From Desulfocurvus sp. (GTDB lineage Bacteria; Desulfobacterota; Desulfovibrionia; Desulfovibrionales; Desulfovibrionaceae), in contig NZ_JALNWM010000177.1 of assembly GCF_023230885.1 (NCBI RefSeq), positions 1 to 7,427 on the forward strand: a stretch of 7,427 nucleotides of DNA, read 5' to 3'. Below, piece by piece: positions 1 to 6,530 of this stretch (within the stretch, counting starts at the first letter, position 1; every line of letters starts with the position of its first letter). The notes under the pieces were generated by a model that saw nothing but the letters and a program-made list of their open reading frames with translations, had not been told where the DNA came from and made no database searches. The translations under genes and the position numbers were made by a program.

Positions 1-1
1 C

Positions 2-1321
2 ACCGAGACGGACCCCGTCACCGGGCAGGTGCTCGGCGCGGTGCCCAAGACGCTGATCTTCCCCGCCAGCCACTATGTTTCCGACCGCGCGAATCTCCAG
101 CGCGCCATGGGCGAAATCCGCGACGAGCTGCGCCGGCGCCTGGCCTGGTTCCAGGAGCGTAACATGCTCGTGGAGGCCCAGCGCCTGGAGCAGCGCACCC
201 AGCTCGACCTGGAGATGATCGACGAGCTTGGCTACTGCAACGGCATCGAGAACTATTCGCGCTTCCTGGACGGGCGGGCGCCCGGCGAGCCGCCGCACAC
301 GCTCCTGGACTACCTGCCCGACGACGCCATCATGTTCATCGACGAGTCCCACGTGGCCGTGCCGCAGATCGGGGGCATGTCCAACGGCGACCGCTCGCGC
401 AAGACGACCCTGGTGGACTTCGGCTTCCGCCTGCCCTCGGCCCTGGACAACCGGCCCCTGACCTTCGAGGAGTTCCTCGCCCGCCAGCACCAGACCGTCT
501 ACGTCTCGGCCACGCCGGGGCCCTGGGAGCTGACGCGCGCCCAGGGGCTCGTGGTGGAGCAGATCATCCGGCCCACCGGGCTGGTGGACCCCGAGGTGGA
601 GGTACGCCCCACGCGCGGGCAGGTGGACGACCTCATGGCCGAGTGCCGCGCCCGGCGCGACGCGGGCGAGCGCGTGCTGGTGACCACCCTGACCAAGCGC
701 ATGGCCGAGGACCTGACGGAATACCTCCAGAAGATGGGCGTCGCCACGCGCTACCTGCACTCGGACATCGACACCCTGGAGCGCGTGGCCATCATCCAGG
801 CCCTGCGCCAGGGCGCCTTCGACGTGCTGGTGGGCATCAACCTGCTGCGCGAGGGCCTGGACATCCCCGAGGTGACCCTGGTGGCCATCCTCGACGCGGA
901 CAAGGAGGGCTTCCTGCGCAGCACGCGCTCCCTGGTGCAGACCTTCGGGCGCGCCGCGCGCAACACCAGGGGCCGCGTGATCCTCTACGCCGACGCGGTG
1001 ACGCGCTCCATGCGTGAGGCCATGGACGAGACCGCCCGGCGCCGCGCGTTGCAGACCCGGTTCAACCAGGAGCACGGCATCGTTCCGCAGACCATCCGCA
1101 AGGATATGGACAACGTTCTCGAAGCGCTTTATGCCGGGCAGCAGGAGGCACAGCGGCGCGCCGAGGCGCCCGCCGCCCCGGGCGACGCCAAGGCCCTGGC
1201 CGCCGAGATCAAGCGCCTGGAGCGCGAGATGCGCGCCGCCGCCCGTGAGCTGGAGTTCGAAAACGCCGCGCGCCTGCGCGACCGCATCGCTGAACTGCGC
1301 GAAATGATGAGGGTCTTGTGA
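2..1321 (+). CDS. uvrB: UvrB, excinuclease ABC subunit B (5' partial)
   Basis: This is the damage-recognition helicase of nucleotide-excision repair, which loads onto the lesion with UvrA and then recruits UvrC. The frame is open from base 2, so the gene is cut by the window edge. About 439 residues are present of a usual ~670; the Walker A motif and the damage-probing beta-hairpin lie upstream. Visible in order: the PASHYV segment; QRTQ-LDLEM and ELGYCNGIENYSRFL; the DESH Walker B box (341-352) followed by PQIGGM; the YVSATPG helicase motif (500-520); LVTTLTKRMAEDLTEYL; YLHSDID (752-772); VGINLLREGLDIPE (830-871); and QTFGRAARN (938-964) with the arginine finger. The last ~40 residues (about 1199-1318) form the UVR motif, with ELEFENAARLRDRI, which contacts UvrC. 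All are near-identical in pattern to E. coli UvrB. A GTG in frame at 29 is internal and is not the start. The stop overlaps the next gene's start. Confidence 0.98.
   Translation, partial: TETDPVTGQVLGAVPKTLIFPASHYVSDRANLQRAMGEIRDELRRRLAWFQERNMLVEAQRLEQRTQLDLEMIDELGYCNGIENYSRFLDGRAPGEPPHTLLDYLPDDAIMFIDESHVAVPQIGGMSNGDRSRKTTLVDFGFRLPSALDNRPLTFEEFLARQHQTVYVSATPGPWELTRAQGLVVEQIIRPTGLVDPEVEVRPTRGQVDDLMAECRARRDAGERVLVTTLTKRMAEDLTEYLQKMGVATRYLHSDIDTLERVAIIQALRQGAFDVLVGINLLREGLDIPEVTLVAILDADKEGFLRSTRSLVQTFGRAARNTRGRVILYADAVTRSMREAMDETARRRALQTRFNQEHGIVPQTIRKDMDNVLEALYAGQQEAQRRAEAPAAPGDAKALAAEIKRLEREMRAAARELEFENAARLRDRIAELREMMRVL
1318..1321 (+). other. GTGA stop/start overlap, uvrB to channel gene
   Basis: The GTG start of the channel gene (1318-1320) overlaps the TGA stop of uvrB (1319-1321). 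A purine-rich GAGGG (1309-1313) lies 4 bases before the GTG and could act as the ribosome binding site inside the uvrB end. Such overlaps usually indicate translational coupling; here that is inference from spacing. Confidence 0.75.
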
Positions 1322-2415
1322 GCGTCGCACCGTCCTCCGCCCGCCCCGCCCGCCACAGCTCCCGGACCCGGCGCCCCCGGGCCGTGGGCTGGCCCCGGCT
1401 GCGCCGCCTCCAGCGGCGCTACGGCGGGCTGTGGCCGATGATTTCCGGCCTGGTGTCGCTGCTGGTGCTGTTCTTCGCCGGGGTCTACGGCTACATGGCC
1501 GTGGAGGGCTGGAGCTACCTCGAAAGCTTCTACATGGTGCTCATCACCCTGGCCACCGTGGGCTTCGAGGAGGTCCGCCCCCTGTCCGACGACGGCATGG
1601 TGCTGACCAGCGTGCTCATCCTGCTCGGGGTGGGCAACTTCGCGTTCCTCATCGGCTCCTTCACCCAGATTCTCGTGGAGGGGCGCATCCAAAACGTCTG
1701 GGGGAGACACAGATTGCAACGCGCCATCGACAAGCTGCACCGGCACATCATCGTCTGCGGCTACGGGCGCATCGGCTCCATCGCCGTGCGCGAAATCGTG
1801 CGCGAGGGCCTGCCCGTGGTCTGCGTGGAAAAGGAGGAGGCCCTGGTGGGCCGCATGGAGGACGACGACGTGCTCTTTGTCCACGGCGACGCCACCGACG
1901 ACGAGGTGCTGCGCCGGGCGGGCATCGAGCGGGCCAAGTCGCTCATCGCGGCCCTGTCCTCCGAGGCGGCCAACGTCTATGTGACCCTCACCGCGCGGCA
2001 GATGAACCCCGAGCTGCACATCGTGGCCCGGGCCAACGAGGAGTCGCACATCCACCGCCTGGAGCGCGCCGGGGCCGACCGCGTCATGCTGCCCCACACC
2101 CTGGGCGGCGTGCGCATGGCCCAGTCCGTCATCCGGCCCACGGTGACCAGCTTCCTGGAGCTGACGGCCTCGGGCAACGGGCTGGACCTGAGCATGGAGG
2201 AGCTGCCCATCTCCGCGCGCTCGGAGCTGGCGGGCGTGAACCTCATCGACTCCAAAATCCGCCACCGCTTCAACGTCATCATCATCGCCATCAAGCGCGT
2301 CGACGGCCAGCTCGTGTTCAACCCGCCGGCGCAGATGGAGATGCAGGCCGGAGACACCCTGCTGGCCGTGGGCGGCGACGAGGGCTTGCAGGGGCTGTGG
2401 GAAATAACCAGCTAG
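1318..2415 (+). CDS. Two-TM potassium channel with RCK (TrkA-N/TrkA-C) domain
   Basis: The 365-residue protein is built like prokaryotic RCK-gated K+ channels. An Arg-rich cytosolic N-terminus (about 1-38) is followed by TM1 (about 41-62), a pore helix and filter (about 67-86), and TM2 (about 93-119, with GVGNFAF as a possible hinge). The RCK N-lobe (about 141-260) is a Rossmann fold with GYGRIG (148-153), an acidic residue (E171) closing beta-2 and HGDATDDEVLRRAGI, so NAD(H) or another nucleotide is a likely ligand. An RCK C-lobe (about 287-365) ends with GDTLLAVGG. The filter reads T80-V-G-F-E-E85 where the canonical signature is TVGYGD. The GTG start is chosen because of the uvrB overlap; the next in-frame Met (M41, at 1438) would remove the basic N-terminus and place the start at the edge of TM1. 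It is predicted to be an inner-membrane tetramer controlling K+ flux. Assignment as a channel rather than a soluble TrkA subunit is secure; ion selectivity and ligand are not shown. Confidence 0.93.
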   Translation: MSVAPSSARPARHSSRTRRPRAVGWPRLRRLQRRYGGLWPMISGLVSLLVLFFAGVYGYMAVEGWSYLESFYMVLITLATVGFEEVRPLSDDGMVLTSVLILLGVGNFAFLIGSFTQILVEGRIQNVWGRHRLQRAIDKLHRHIIVCGYGRIGSIAVREIVREGLPVVCVEKEEALVGRMEDDDVLFVHGDATDDEVLRRAGIERAKSLIAALSSEAANVYVTLTARQMNPELHIVARANEESHIHRLERAGADRVMLPHTLGGVRMAQSVIRPTVTSFLELTASGNGLDLSMEELPISARSELAGVNLIDSKIRHRFNVIIIAIKRVDGQLVFNPPAQMEMQAGDTLLAVGGDEGLQGLWEITS

Positions 2416-2446
2416 CCCCGCGCGGGCGGCCAGGGCGGAGCGGAGC

Positions 2447-3217
2447 ATGACCCAGCGGGACGGCGCCCCCGGGGTGGTCCGGGAACTGGCGCGCTTCGCC
2501 CCGGGGGCGGAGCCGGTGGTTTCGGCCATCGTTTCGGTCTACAACTGCGAGCGTTTCATCCGCGGCTGCCTGGACGACCTGCTGGCACAGACCCTGGGCC
2601 CGCGCCTGGAGATCGTGACCGTCATCTCCGGCACCGAGCAGGGCGAGGCGGCGATCATCGACGCCTGCCGCGCGGCCCACGGGAACATCTCGGTGTTGCG
2701 CACCAGGCGGCGCGAGAGCATTTACGCCGCCTGGACCCGGGGCTGCAAGGCCGCCCGGGGCCGCTACCTGACCAACGCCAACGCCGACGACCGCCACCGC
2801 CCCGACGCCCTGGAGCGCATGGCCGCCGCCCTGGACGCGCACCCCGGCGCGGCCCTGGTCTATGCCAACTCGCTCATCACCGCCACGCCCAACCAGCCCT
2901 TCGACCAGGCCACCCCCATCGGCCGCACGGACTGGCCGGCCTTTGACCGCAAGGCCCTGTTCACCTACAACTACATCGGGCCGCAGCCCATGTGGCGCGC
3001 CAGCCTGCACGCCCGCCACGGCTGGTTCGACCGCGACTTCCAGGTGGCCGGGGACTATGAGTTCTGGCTGCGCGTCGCGCGGACCGAGGATTTCCTGTTG
3101 CTGCCCGAGGTGCTCGGCCTGTATTACCTGGCTCCCGACACCGCCGAGCGCCGGGACAAGACCCTGGCGCGCAACGAGACCCTGGCGGCGCGGCGGCGCT
3201 ACGCCCCCCCGCGGTGA
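2447..3217 (+). CDS. Family 2 (GT-A) glycosyltransferase, small
   Basis: The 256-residue protein opens its fold with VSAIVSVYNCERFIRGCLDDLLAQTL (read as two pieces, about 25-35 and 36-50), the nucleotide-sugar binding start typical of GT2 enzymes. A NADD motif (112-115) in a YLTNANADDRHRPDALE context takes the place of the metal-binding DxD. Later, GDYEFWLR (202-209) matches the acceptor-side ED/DxEFW region with the presumed catalytic acid. No signal peptide or membrane helix is visible, so it is probably cytosolic or peripheral at the inner membrane. Start: ATG at 2447 with GGCGGAG (2434-2440) 6 bases upstream. It begins 31 bp after the channel stop and ends 37 bp before ligA, so it probably belongs to the same transcript. 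Donor and acceptor cannot be deduced, and nothing nearby is a capsule or LPS gene cluster. The family call is firm and the substrate unknown. Confidence 0.88.
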   Translation: MTQRDGAPGVVRELARFAPGAEPVVSAIVSVYNCERFIRGCLDDLLAQTLGPRLEIVTVISGTEQGEAAIIDACRAAHGNISVLRTRRRESIYAAWTRGCKAARGRYLTNANADDRHRPDALERMAAALDAHPGAALVYANSLITATPNQPFDQATPIGRTDWPAFDRKALFTYNYIGPQPMWRASLHARHGWFDRDFQVAGDYEFWLRVARTEDFLLLPEVLGLYYLAPDTAERRDKTLARNETLAARRRYAPPR

Positions 3218-3254
3218 TCCCCGCCGCGCCCCGCAAGACAAGGACGACCGCCCC

Positions 3255-5378
3255 ATGACCGACGCCCCGGGGGCCACTGGCCCCGCCGCCCGCGTGGCGG
3301 AACTGCGCCGCCTGCTGGAATGGCACAACCAGCGCTACTATGTGCTGGACGACCCGCAGATAACCGACGCCGAGTACGACGCGCTGTTTCGCGAACTGCA
3401 AGCCCTGGAGCGCGAGCACCCCGGGCTGGACGACCCCAACTCGCCCACGCGCCGCGTGGGCGGCGCCCCGCGCGAGGGCTTCGAGAAGCGCGCCCACTCC
3501 CTGGGTATGTTCAGCCTGGACAACGGCTTTTCCCTGGACGACTGGCAGGCCTGGGTGGAGCGGCTGCGCCGCCTGGAGCCCGAGGCCGAGCTGGCCTTCT
3601 GGGCCGACCCCAAGATGGACGGGCTGGCCGTGGAGGTCATCTACGAGGGCGGAGCGCTGGTGGCGGCCCTGACCCGGGGCGACGGAGAAACCGGCGAGGT
3701 GGTCACGGCCAACATGCGCACCGTGCGCAACCTGCCCCTGACCCTGCGCACGGCCCCGGGCGAGGCCCCCCCGGAGCTGCTCGAAGTGCGCGGCGAGGTG
3801 GTCATCGCCAAGGACGATTTCCACGCCCTGAACCAGGCCCAGGAGGAGGACGGCGCCAAGGTTTTCGCCAACCCGCGCAACGCCGCCGCCGGATCCCTGC
3901 GCCAGCTCGATTCGCGGATCACCGCCGCGCGGCCCCTGCGCTTCCTGGCCTATGGCGTGGGCCTGGCGCGCTGGGCCGGGGGCGCGCGCTCGCCCTACGA
4001 GCGCTGGGCCACCCAGGGCGAGCTCATGGCCGAGCTGGAGCGCCTGGGCCTGGGCGTGCCGCCCCGGGCGGGGCGTTGCGAGGGCCCCGGGGCAGTGGCC
4101 GCGCGCTACGAGGAAATGGCCGCCGCCCGCGACGAGCTGCCCTTCGAGATCGACGGGCTGGTGGCCAAGGTGGACGACCTGGCCCTGCAACAGGCCCTGG
4201 GCTTCACGGCGCGCGCTCCGCGCTGGGCCCTGGCCCTCAAGTTCCCCCCGCGCCAGGCGCGCACGGTGCTCGAAGCCATCGAGATCCAGGTCGGCCGTAC
4301 CGGGGTGCTCACGCCCGTGGCCCACCTGCGGCCCGTGAGCGTGGGCGGGGTCACGGTGTCGCGCGCGACCCTGCACAACGAGGACGAGATCCGCGCCAAG
4401 GGCCTGCTGGTGGGCGACACGGTGCTGGTGCAGCGCGCGGGCGACGTGATCCCCGAGGTGGTCGGCCCGGTGGTCGAGGCGCGTACGGGGGCGGAGGCCG
4501 GGTTCGTCTTCCCCCGGGAGTGCCCGGTGTGCCGGAGCGCGGTGGTCCGCCTGGAGGGCGAGGTGGCCTGGCGCTGCGTCAACGTGTCCTGCCCGGCGGT
4601 GCTGCGCCAGGGCATCGTCCATTTCGTGTCCAAGGCCGGGCTGGACATCCAGGGCGTGGGCCGCAAGCTGGTGGAACAGCTGGTGGCCCAGGGCATGGTC
4701 CGCTCCCCGGCGGACCTGTTCGCCCTGCGGCCGGGGGTGCTGGCGCAGATGGAGCGCATGGGCGCCAAGTCCGCCGAGAACGTGGTGGCCTCCATCGCCC
4801 GCGCGCGCGAGGCCGCCAGCCTGGAGGCGCTCATCGCCGCCCTGGGCATCCGCCATGTGGGCGAGCGCACGGCGCGGACCCTGGCCGGGGCCTTCGCGGA
4901 CCTGGACGCCCTGGGCCGGGCCACGCAGGAGGACCTGACCGCCCTGGACGACATCGGGCCCGAGGTTGCCGGGGCCGTCCGCGCCTTTTTCCGCAACGAG
5001 GACAACAAGCGCCTGGTGGCGCGGCTGCGCGAGGCCGGGCTGTGGCCCGTGGCGGCGCCGCGGCCCGAGGCCGACCCGTCCGCCCAGCCCCTGGCGGGGC
5101 GCACGCTCCTGTTCACCGGGGCGCTGCCCGTGGCGCGCGGCCAGGCCCAGGCCCTGGCCGAGGCTGCCGGGGCGCGCGTGGTCAGCGCCGTTTCCAAGAA
5201 GGTGGACTGGCTGGTGGCCGGGGAGAAGGCGGGCAGCAAGCTGGACAAGGCCCTGTCCCTGGGCGTGGCCGTGACGGATTACGCCGGGTTCCTGGCCCTT
5301 GTGCAGGGCCGGGCGCCGGGCGGGCCGGACGCGTCGGACGCGGCCGGGATGCAGGGCTCCCTGCTGGACATTTCCTAG
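3255..5378 (+). CDS. ligA: NAD+-dependent DNA ligase LigA
   Basis: This enzyme seals 3'-OH/5'-phosphate nicks in replication and repair using NAD+ as AMP donor. The 707 residues (E. coli has 671) show the full domain order. Domain Ia (about 13-70) has HNQRYYVLDDPQITDAEYD, which binds NMN. The adenylation domain has the catalytic K120 in KMDG (120-123), then TRGDGETGE, LEVRGEV (176-182), ANPRNAAAGSLRQLD, EIDGLVAKVD (298-307) and RAPRWALALKFP. The OB fold (about 338-415) has GRTGVLTPVA and ATLHNEDEI. The zinc finger is C423, C426, C441, C446. Helix-hairpin-helix repeats span about 463-580, and a BRCT domain about 611-685 (TLLFTGALP, VSKKVDWLVAGEKAGSKLDKA). A loose Gly/Ala/Asp tail ends in QGSLL (700-704), similar to a beta-clamp-binding peptide. 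Residue D118 stands where E. coli has Glu113. Start: ATG 3255, with AAGGA at 3240-3244; the frame is open back to 2862 inside the glycosyltransferase, but that extension resembles no ligase. Confidence 0.98.
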   Translation: MTDAPGATGPAARVAELRRLLEWHNQRYYVLDDPQITDAEYDALFRELQALEREHPGLDDPNSPTRRVGGAPREGFEKRAHSLGMFSLDNGFSLDDWQAWVERLRRLEPEAELAFWADPKMDGLAVEVIYEGGALVAALTRGDGETGEVVTANMRTVRNLPLTLRTAPGEAPPELLEVRGEVVIAKDDFHALNQAQEEDGAKVFANPRNAAAGSLRQLDSRITAARPLRFLAYGVGLARWAGGARSPYERWATQGELMAELERLGLGVPPRAGRCEGPGAVAARYEEMAAARDELPFEIDGLVAKVDDLALQQALGFTARAPRWALALKFPPRQARTVLEAIEIQVGRTGVLTPVAHLRPVSVGGVTVSRATLHNEDEIRAKGLLVGDTVLVQRAGDVIPEVVGPVVEARTGAEAGFVFPRECPVCRSAVVRLEGEVAWRCVNVSCPAVLRQGIVHFVSKAGLDIQGVGRKLVEQLVAQGMVRSPADLFALRPGVLAQMERMGAKSAENVVASIARAREAASLEALIAALGIRHVGERTARTLAGAFADLDALGRATQEDLTALDDIGPEVAGAVRAFFRNEDNKRLVARLREAGLWPVAAPRPEADPSAQPLAGRTLLFTGALPVARGQAQALAEAAGARVVSAVSKKVDWLVAGEKAGSKLDKALSLGVAVTDYAGFLALVQGRAPGGPDASDAAGMQGSLLDIS

Positions 5379-5392
5379 ACAACCGAACGTGA

Positions 5393-5398
5393 AAGGAG
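5393..5398 (+). promoter_or_regulatory. Ribosome binding site of dapB
   Basis: AAGGAG lies 7 bases before the ATG at 5406. It is the strongest Shine-Dalgarno in the window, within the 27-base ligA-dapB gap, and it fixes the dapB start. Confidence 0.85.
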
Positions 5399-5405
5399 CG
5401 AGGTC

Positions 5406-6185
5406 ATGAGCATTTCGATCATCGTCATGGGCGCCAAGGGGCGCATGGGCTCGACCATCGCCGGGCTGGTGCGCGCCGACCCGGAGCTGACCCTGGTGGG
5501 CGTCGTGGAGCGCGAGGGCTGCGAGGACGGGCTGGACGCCTACGGCTGCCTGTGCGGCACGGAGCTGGCGGCCATGCTGCCCGAGTTCCCCGGGGCCGTG
5601 GTCATCGATTTCACCGCGCCGCAGGTCAGCCTGGCCAACGCGCGGACCTGCGCCCGGCACGGCAACCCCATCGTCATCGGCACCACGGGCCTGTCCGCCG
5701 AGGAGCAGGCCGAGCTGCGCGCCGTGGCCGAAACGGGGCCGGTGTTCTGGTCGCCGAACATGAGCGTGGGGGTGAACGTGCTGCTCAAGGTGCTGCCCGA
5801 ACTGACGCGCGCCCTGGGCGAGAGCTACGACATCGAGATGGTCGAGCTGCATCACAACCAGAAGAAGGACGCCCCCAGCGGCACGGCGCTGAAGCTGGCC
5901 GAATGCCTGGCCGGGGCGCGGGACTGGGACCTGGCCGAGGTCGGCGCGTATTGCCGCGAGGGCATCATCGGCGCGCGGCCGAAAAAGGAAATCGGCGTGC
6001 AGACCATCCGCGGCGGCGATGTGGTCGGCGTTCACACGGTGTATTTCATGGGCCCCGGCGAACGCATCGAGATCACGCACCAGGCCCACTCGCGCGAGAA
6101 CTTCGCCCGGGGCAGCCTGCGCGCCGCCAAGTGGATGGCGGGCCGGGGGGCCGGGCGGCTGTATTCCATGCAGGACATGTTCTGA
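5406..6185 (+). CDS. dapB: 4-hydroxy-tetrahydrodipicolinate reductase DapB
   Basis: DapB reduces the DapA product to tetrahydrodipicolinate with NAD(P)H in the diaminopimelate/lysine pathway; it is a cytosolic homotetramer. The 259 residues match the usual size (E. coli 273). Visible: the nucleotide-binding GAKGRMG (9-15) at the N-terminus; acidic E35 with R36 after beta-2 (VVEREG), the position that contacts the adenosine ribose; GTTG (92-95); SPNMSVGVN (116-124); and the substrate/catalytic signature ELHHNQKKDAPSGTA (147-161), with H149/H150 and K153 aligning with E. coli H159/H160 and K163, and G159-T160 with G169-T170. GGDVVGVHTV and THQAHSRENFARG follow as expected for the tetramerisation and active-site region. 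No residue known to be critical appears to be missing. The gene is the last of the apparent operon; no dapA or other lysine gene is in the window. The intrinsic terminator at 6349-6386 follows after a 163-base spacer. Confidence 0.97.
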   Translation: MSISIIVMGAKGRMGSTIAGLVRADPELTLVGVVEREGCEDGLDAYGCLCGTELAAMLPEFPGAVVIDFTAPQVSLANARTCARHGNPIVIGTTGLSAEEQAELRAVAETGPVFWSPNMSVGVNVLLKVLPELTRALGESYDIEMVELHHNQKKDAPSGTALKLAECLAGARDWDLAEVGAYCREGIIGARPKKEIGVQTIRGGDVVGVHTVYFMGPGERIEITHQAHSRENFARGSLRAAKWMAGRGAGRLYSMQDMF

Positions 6186-6227
6186 TCCCCGCGCCGGGCG
6201 CTGCGGGGCCCCTGGCGCCGCCCCGCA

Positions 6228-6275
6228 CCGGGGGAGCTGTTGCCGCGCGGTGCCCGCGCGGGGCGCCGCCCCCGG
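6228..6275. repeat. Nested GC palindrome downstream of dapB
   Basis: Outer arms CCGGGGG (6228-6234) and CCCCCGG (6269-6275) enclose two copies of the self-complementary octamer CCGCGCGG (6243-6250 and 6254-6261), which can pair with each other over a 3-base TGC loop. The two octamers start 11 bp apart. It has no T-tract, so it is not an intrinsic terminator. It could stabilise the 3' end of the mRNA or be a binding site; in DNA this GC-rich, chance pairing is also possible. Confidence 0.45.
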
Positions 6276-6348
6276 CCAGGAGCAGGGCCCGCCGCCCGCC
6301 GGCGGCCAGCACGGCCCGGCCACGGGCGGCACCCGCGCCGGGAAGGCC

Positions 6349-6386
6349 GGAAGCCGCCGGGGAAGCCCGGCGGCTTCCCTGTTTTT
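6349..6386 (+). terminator. Strong Rho-independent terminator after dapB
   Basis: A perfect 13-bp stem pairs GGAAGCCGCCGGG (6349-6361) with CCCGGCGGCTTCC (6366-6378) over a 4-base GAAG loop. It is followed by CTG and five T residues (6382-6386). It ends the uvrB-to-dapB transcript on the + strand. The reverse strand lacks a matching T-tract close to the stem, so it appears one-directional. Confidence 0.92.
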
Positions 6387-6416
6387 GCGCGCGGGGAGGG
6401 CTCTTTGCGCGGTGCG

Positions 6417-6445
6417 TTGCGCCCGGGGCGCCAGGCGGTTATGCT
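6417..6445 (+). promoter_or_regulatory. Candidate sigma-70 promoter for the QueG-like gene
   Basis: TTGCGC (6417-6422; 3 of 6 consensus matches) and TATGCT (6440-6445; 4 of 6) are separated by exactly 17 bases, just after the terminator and in one of the few less GC-rich spots. Transcription would begin near 6452, about 80 bases before the chosen start codon. If correct, it rules out the in-frame ATG at 6441, which lies inside the -10 element. Matches are modest. Confidence 0.4.
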
Positions 6446-6520
6446 CGGCGCGGGGCGTCCGGTTCGCATGGGGCGGCGTGGCGCGCCGGAGTCGGAGAAC
6501 GGTGCGGATGGCGCGAAGCC

Positions 6521-6527
6521 GGGAGGG
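6521..6527 (+). promoter_or_regulatory. Ribosome binding site deciding the QueG-like start
   Basis: GGGAGGG lies 3-4 bases before ATG 6531. The spacing is short but the match is strong. The other in-frame ATGs at 6441 and 6468 have no comparable site upstream. Confidence 0.6.
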
Positions 6528-6530
6528 CAT

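Larger units (their letters stand above)
6186..6530 (+). other. Intergenic region between dapB and the QueG-like gene
   Basis: These 345 bases carry no supported gene. The first part, to about 6348, is extremely GC-rich and dominated by overlapping inverted repeats. It is followed by the operon terminator (6349-6386), a candidate sigma-70 promoter (6417-6445) and the ribosome binding site of the next gene (6521-6527). The reading frame of the next gene is open back to 6240, but its translation there is Arg/Pro/Gly-rich low-complexity sequence that crosses the terminator, so it is not counted as coding. Confidence 0.75.

Noticed and set aside
1129..2529. Minus-strand open frame of 466 codons opposite the channel gene
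   Set aside because: Low-complexity His/Gly/Asp-rich translation, opposite a well-supported channel with recognisable pore and RCK motifs.
2862..3254. Upstream extension of the ligA frame
   Set aside because: It overlaps the glycosyltransferase and its translation is Ser/Pro/Arg/Thr-rich with no ligase similarity. ATG 3255 with AAGGA upstream gives a normal LigA N-terminus.
3320..5392. Second + strand open frame of 690 codons within ligA
   Set aside because: Arg/Gly/Pro/Ala-rich translation with no motif; the other frame encodes all LigA signatures.
6187..6226. CCCCGC (6187-6192) and GCGGGG (6203-6208) hairpin, with a competing CCCCGC at 6221-6226, right after dapB
   Set aside because: Six-base all-GC arms are expected by chance in this stretch and there is no T-tract. 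The real terminator lies further on.
6240..6530. Upstream extension of the QueG-like frame, including ATGs at 6441 and 6468
   Set aside because: The extension runs through a strong terminator and probable promoter, and its residues are low complexity. ATG 6531 has the better ribosome binding site.
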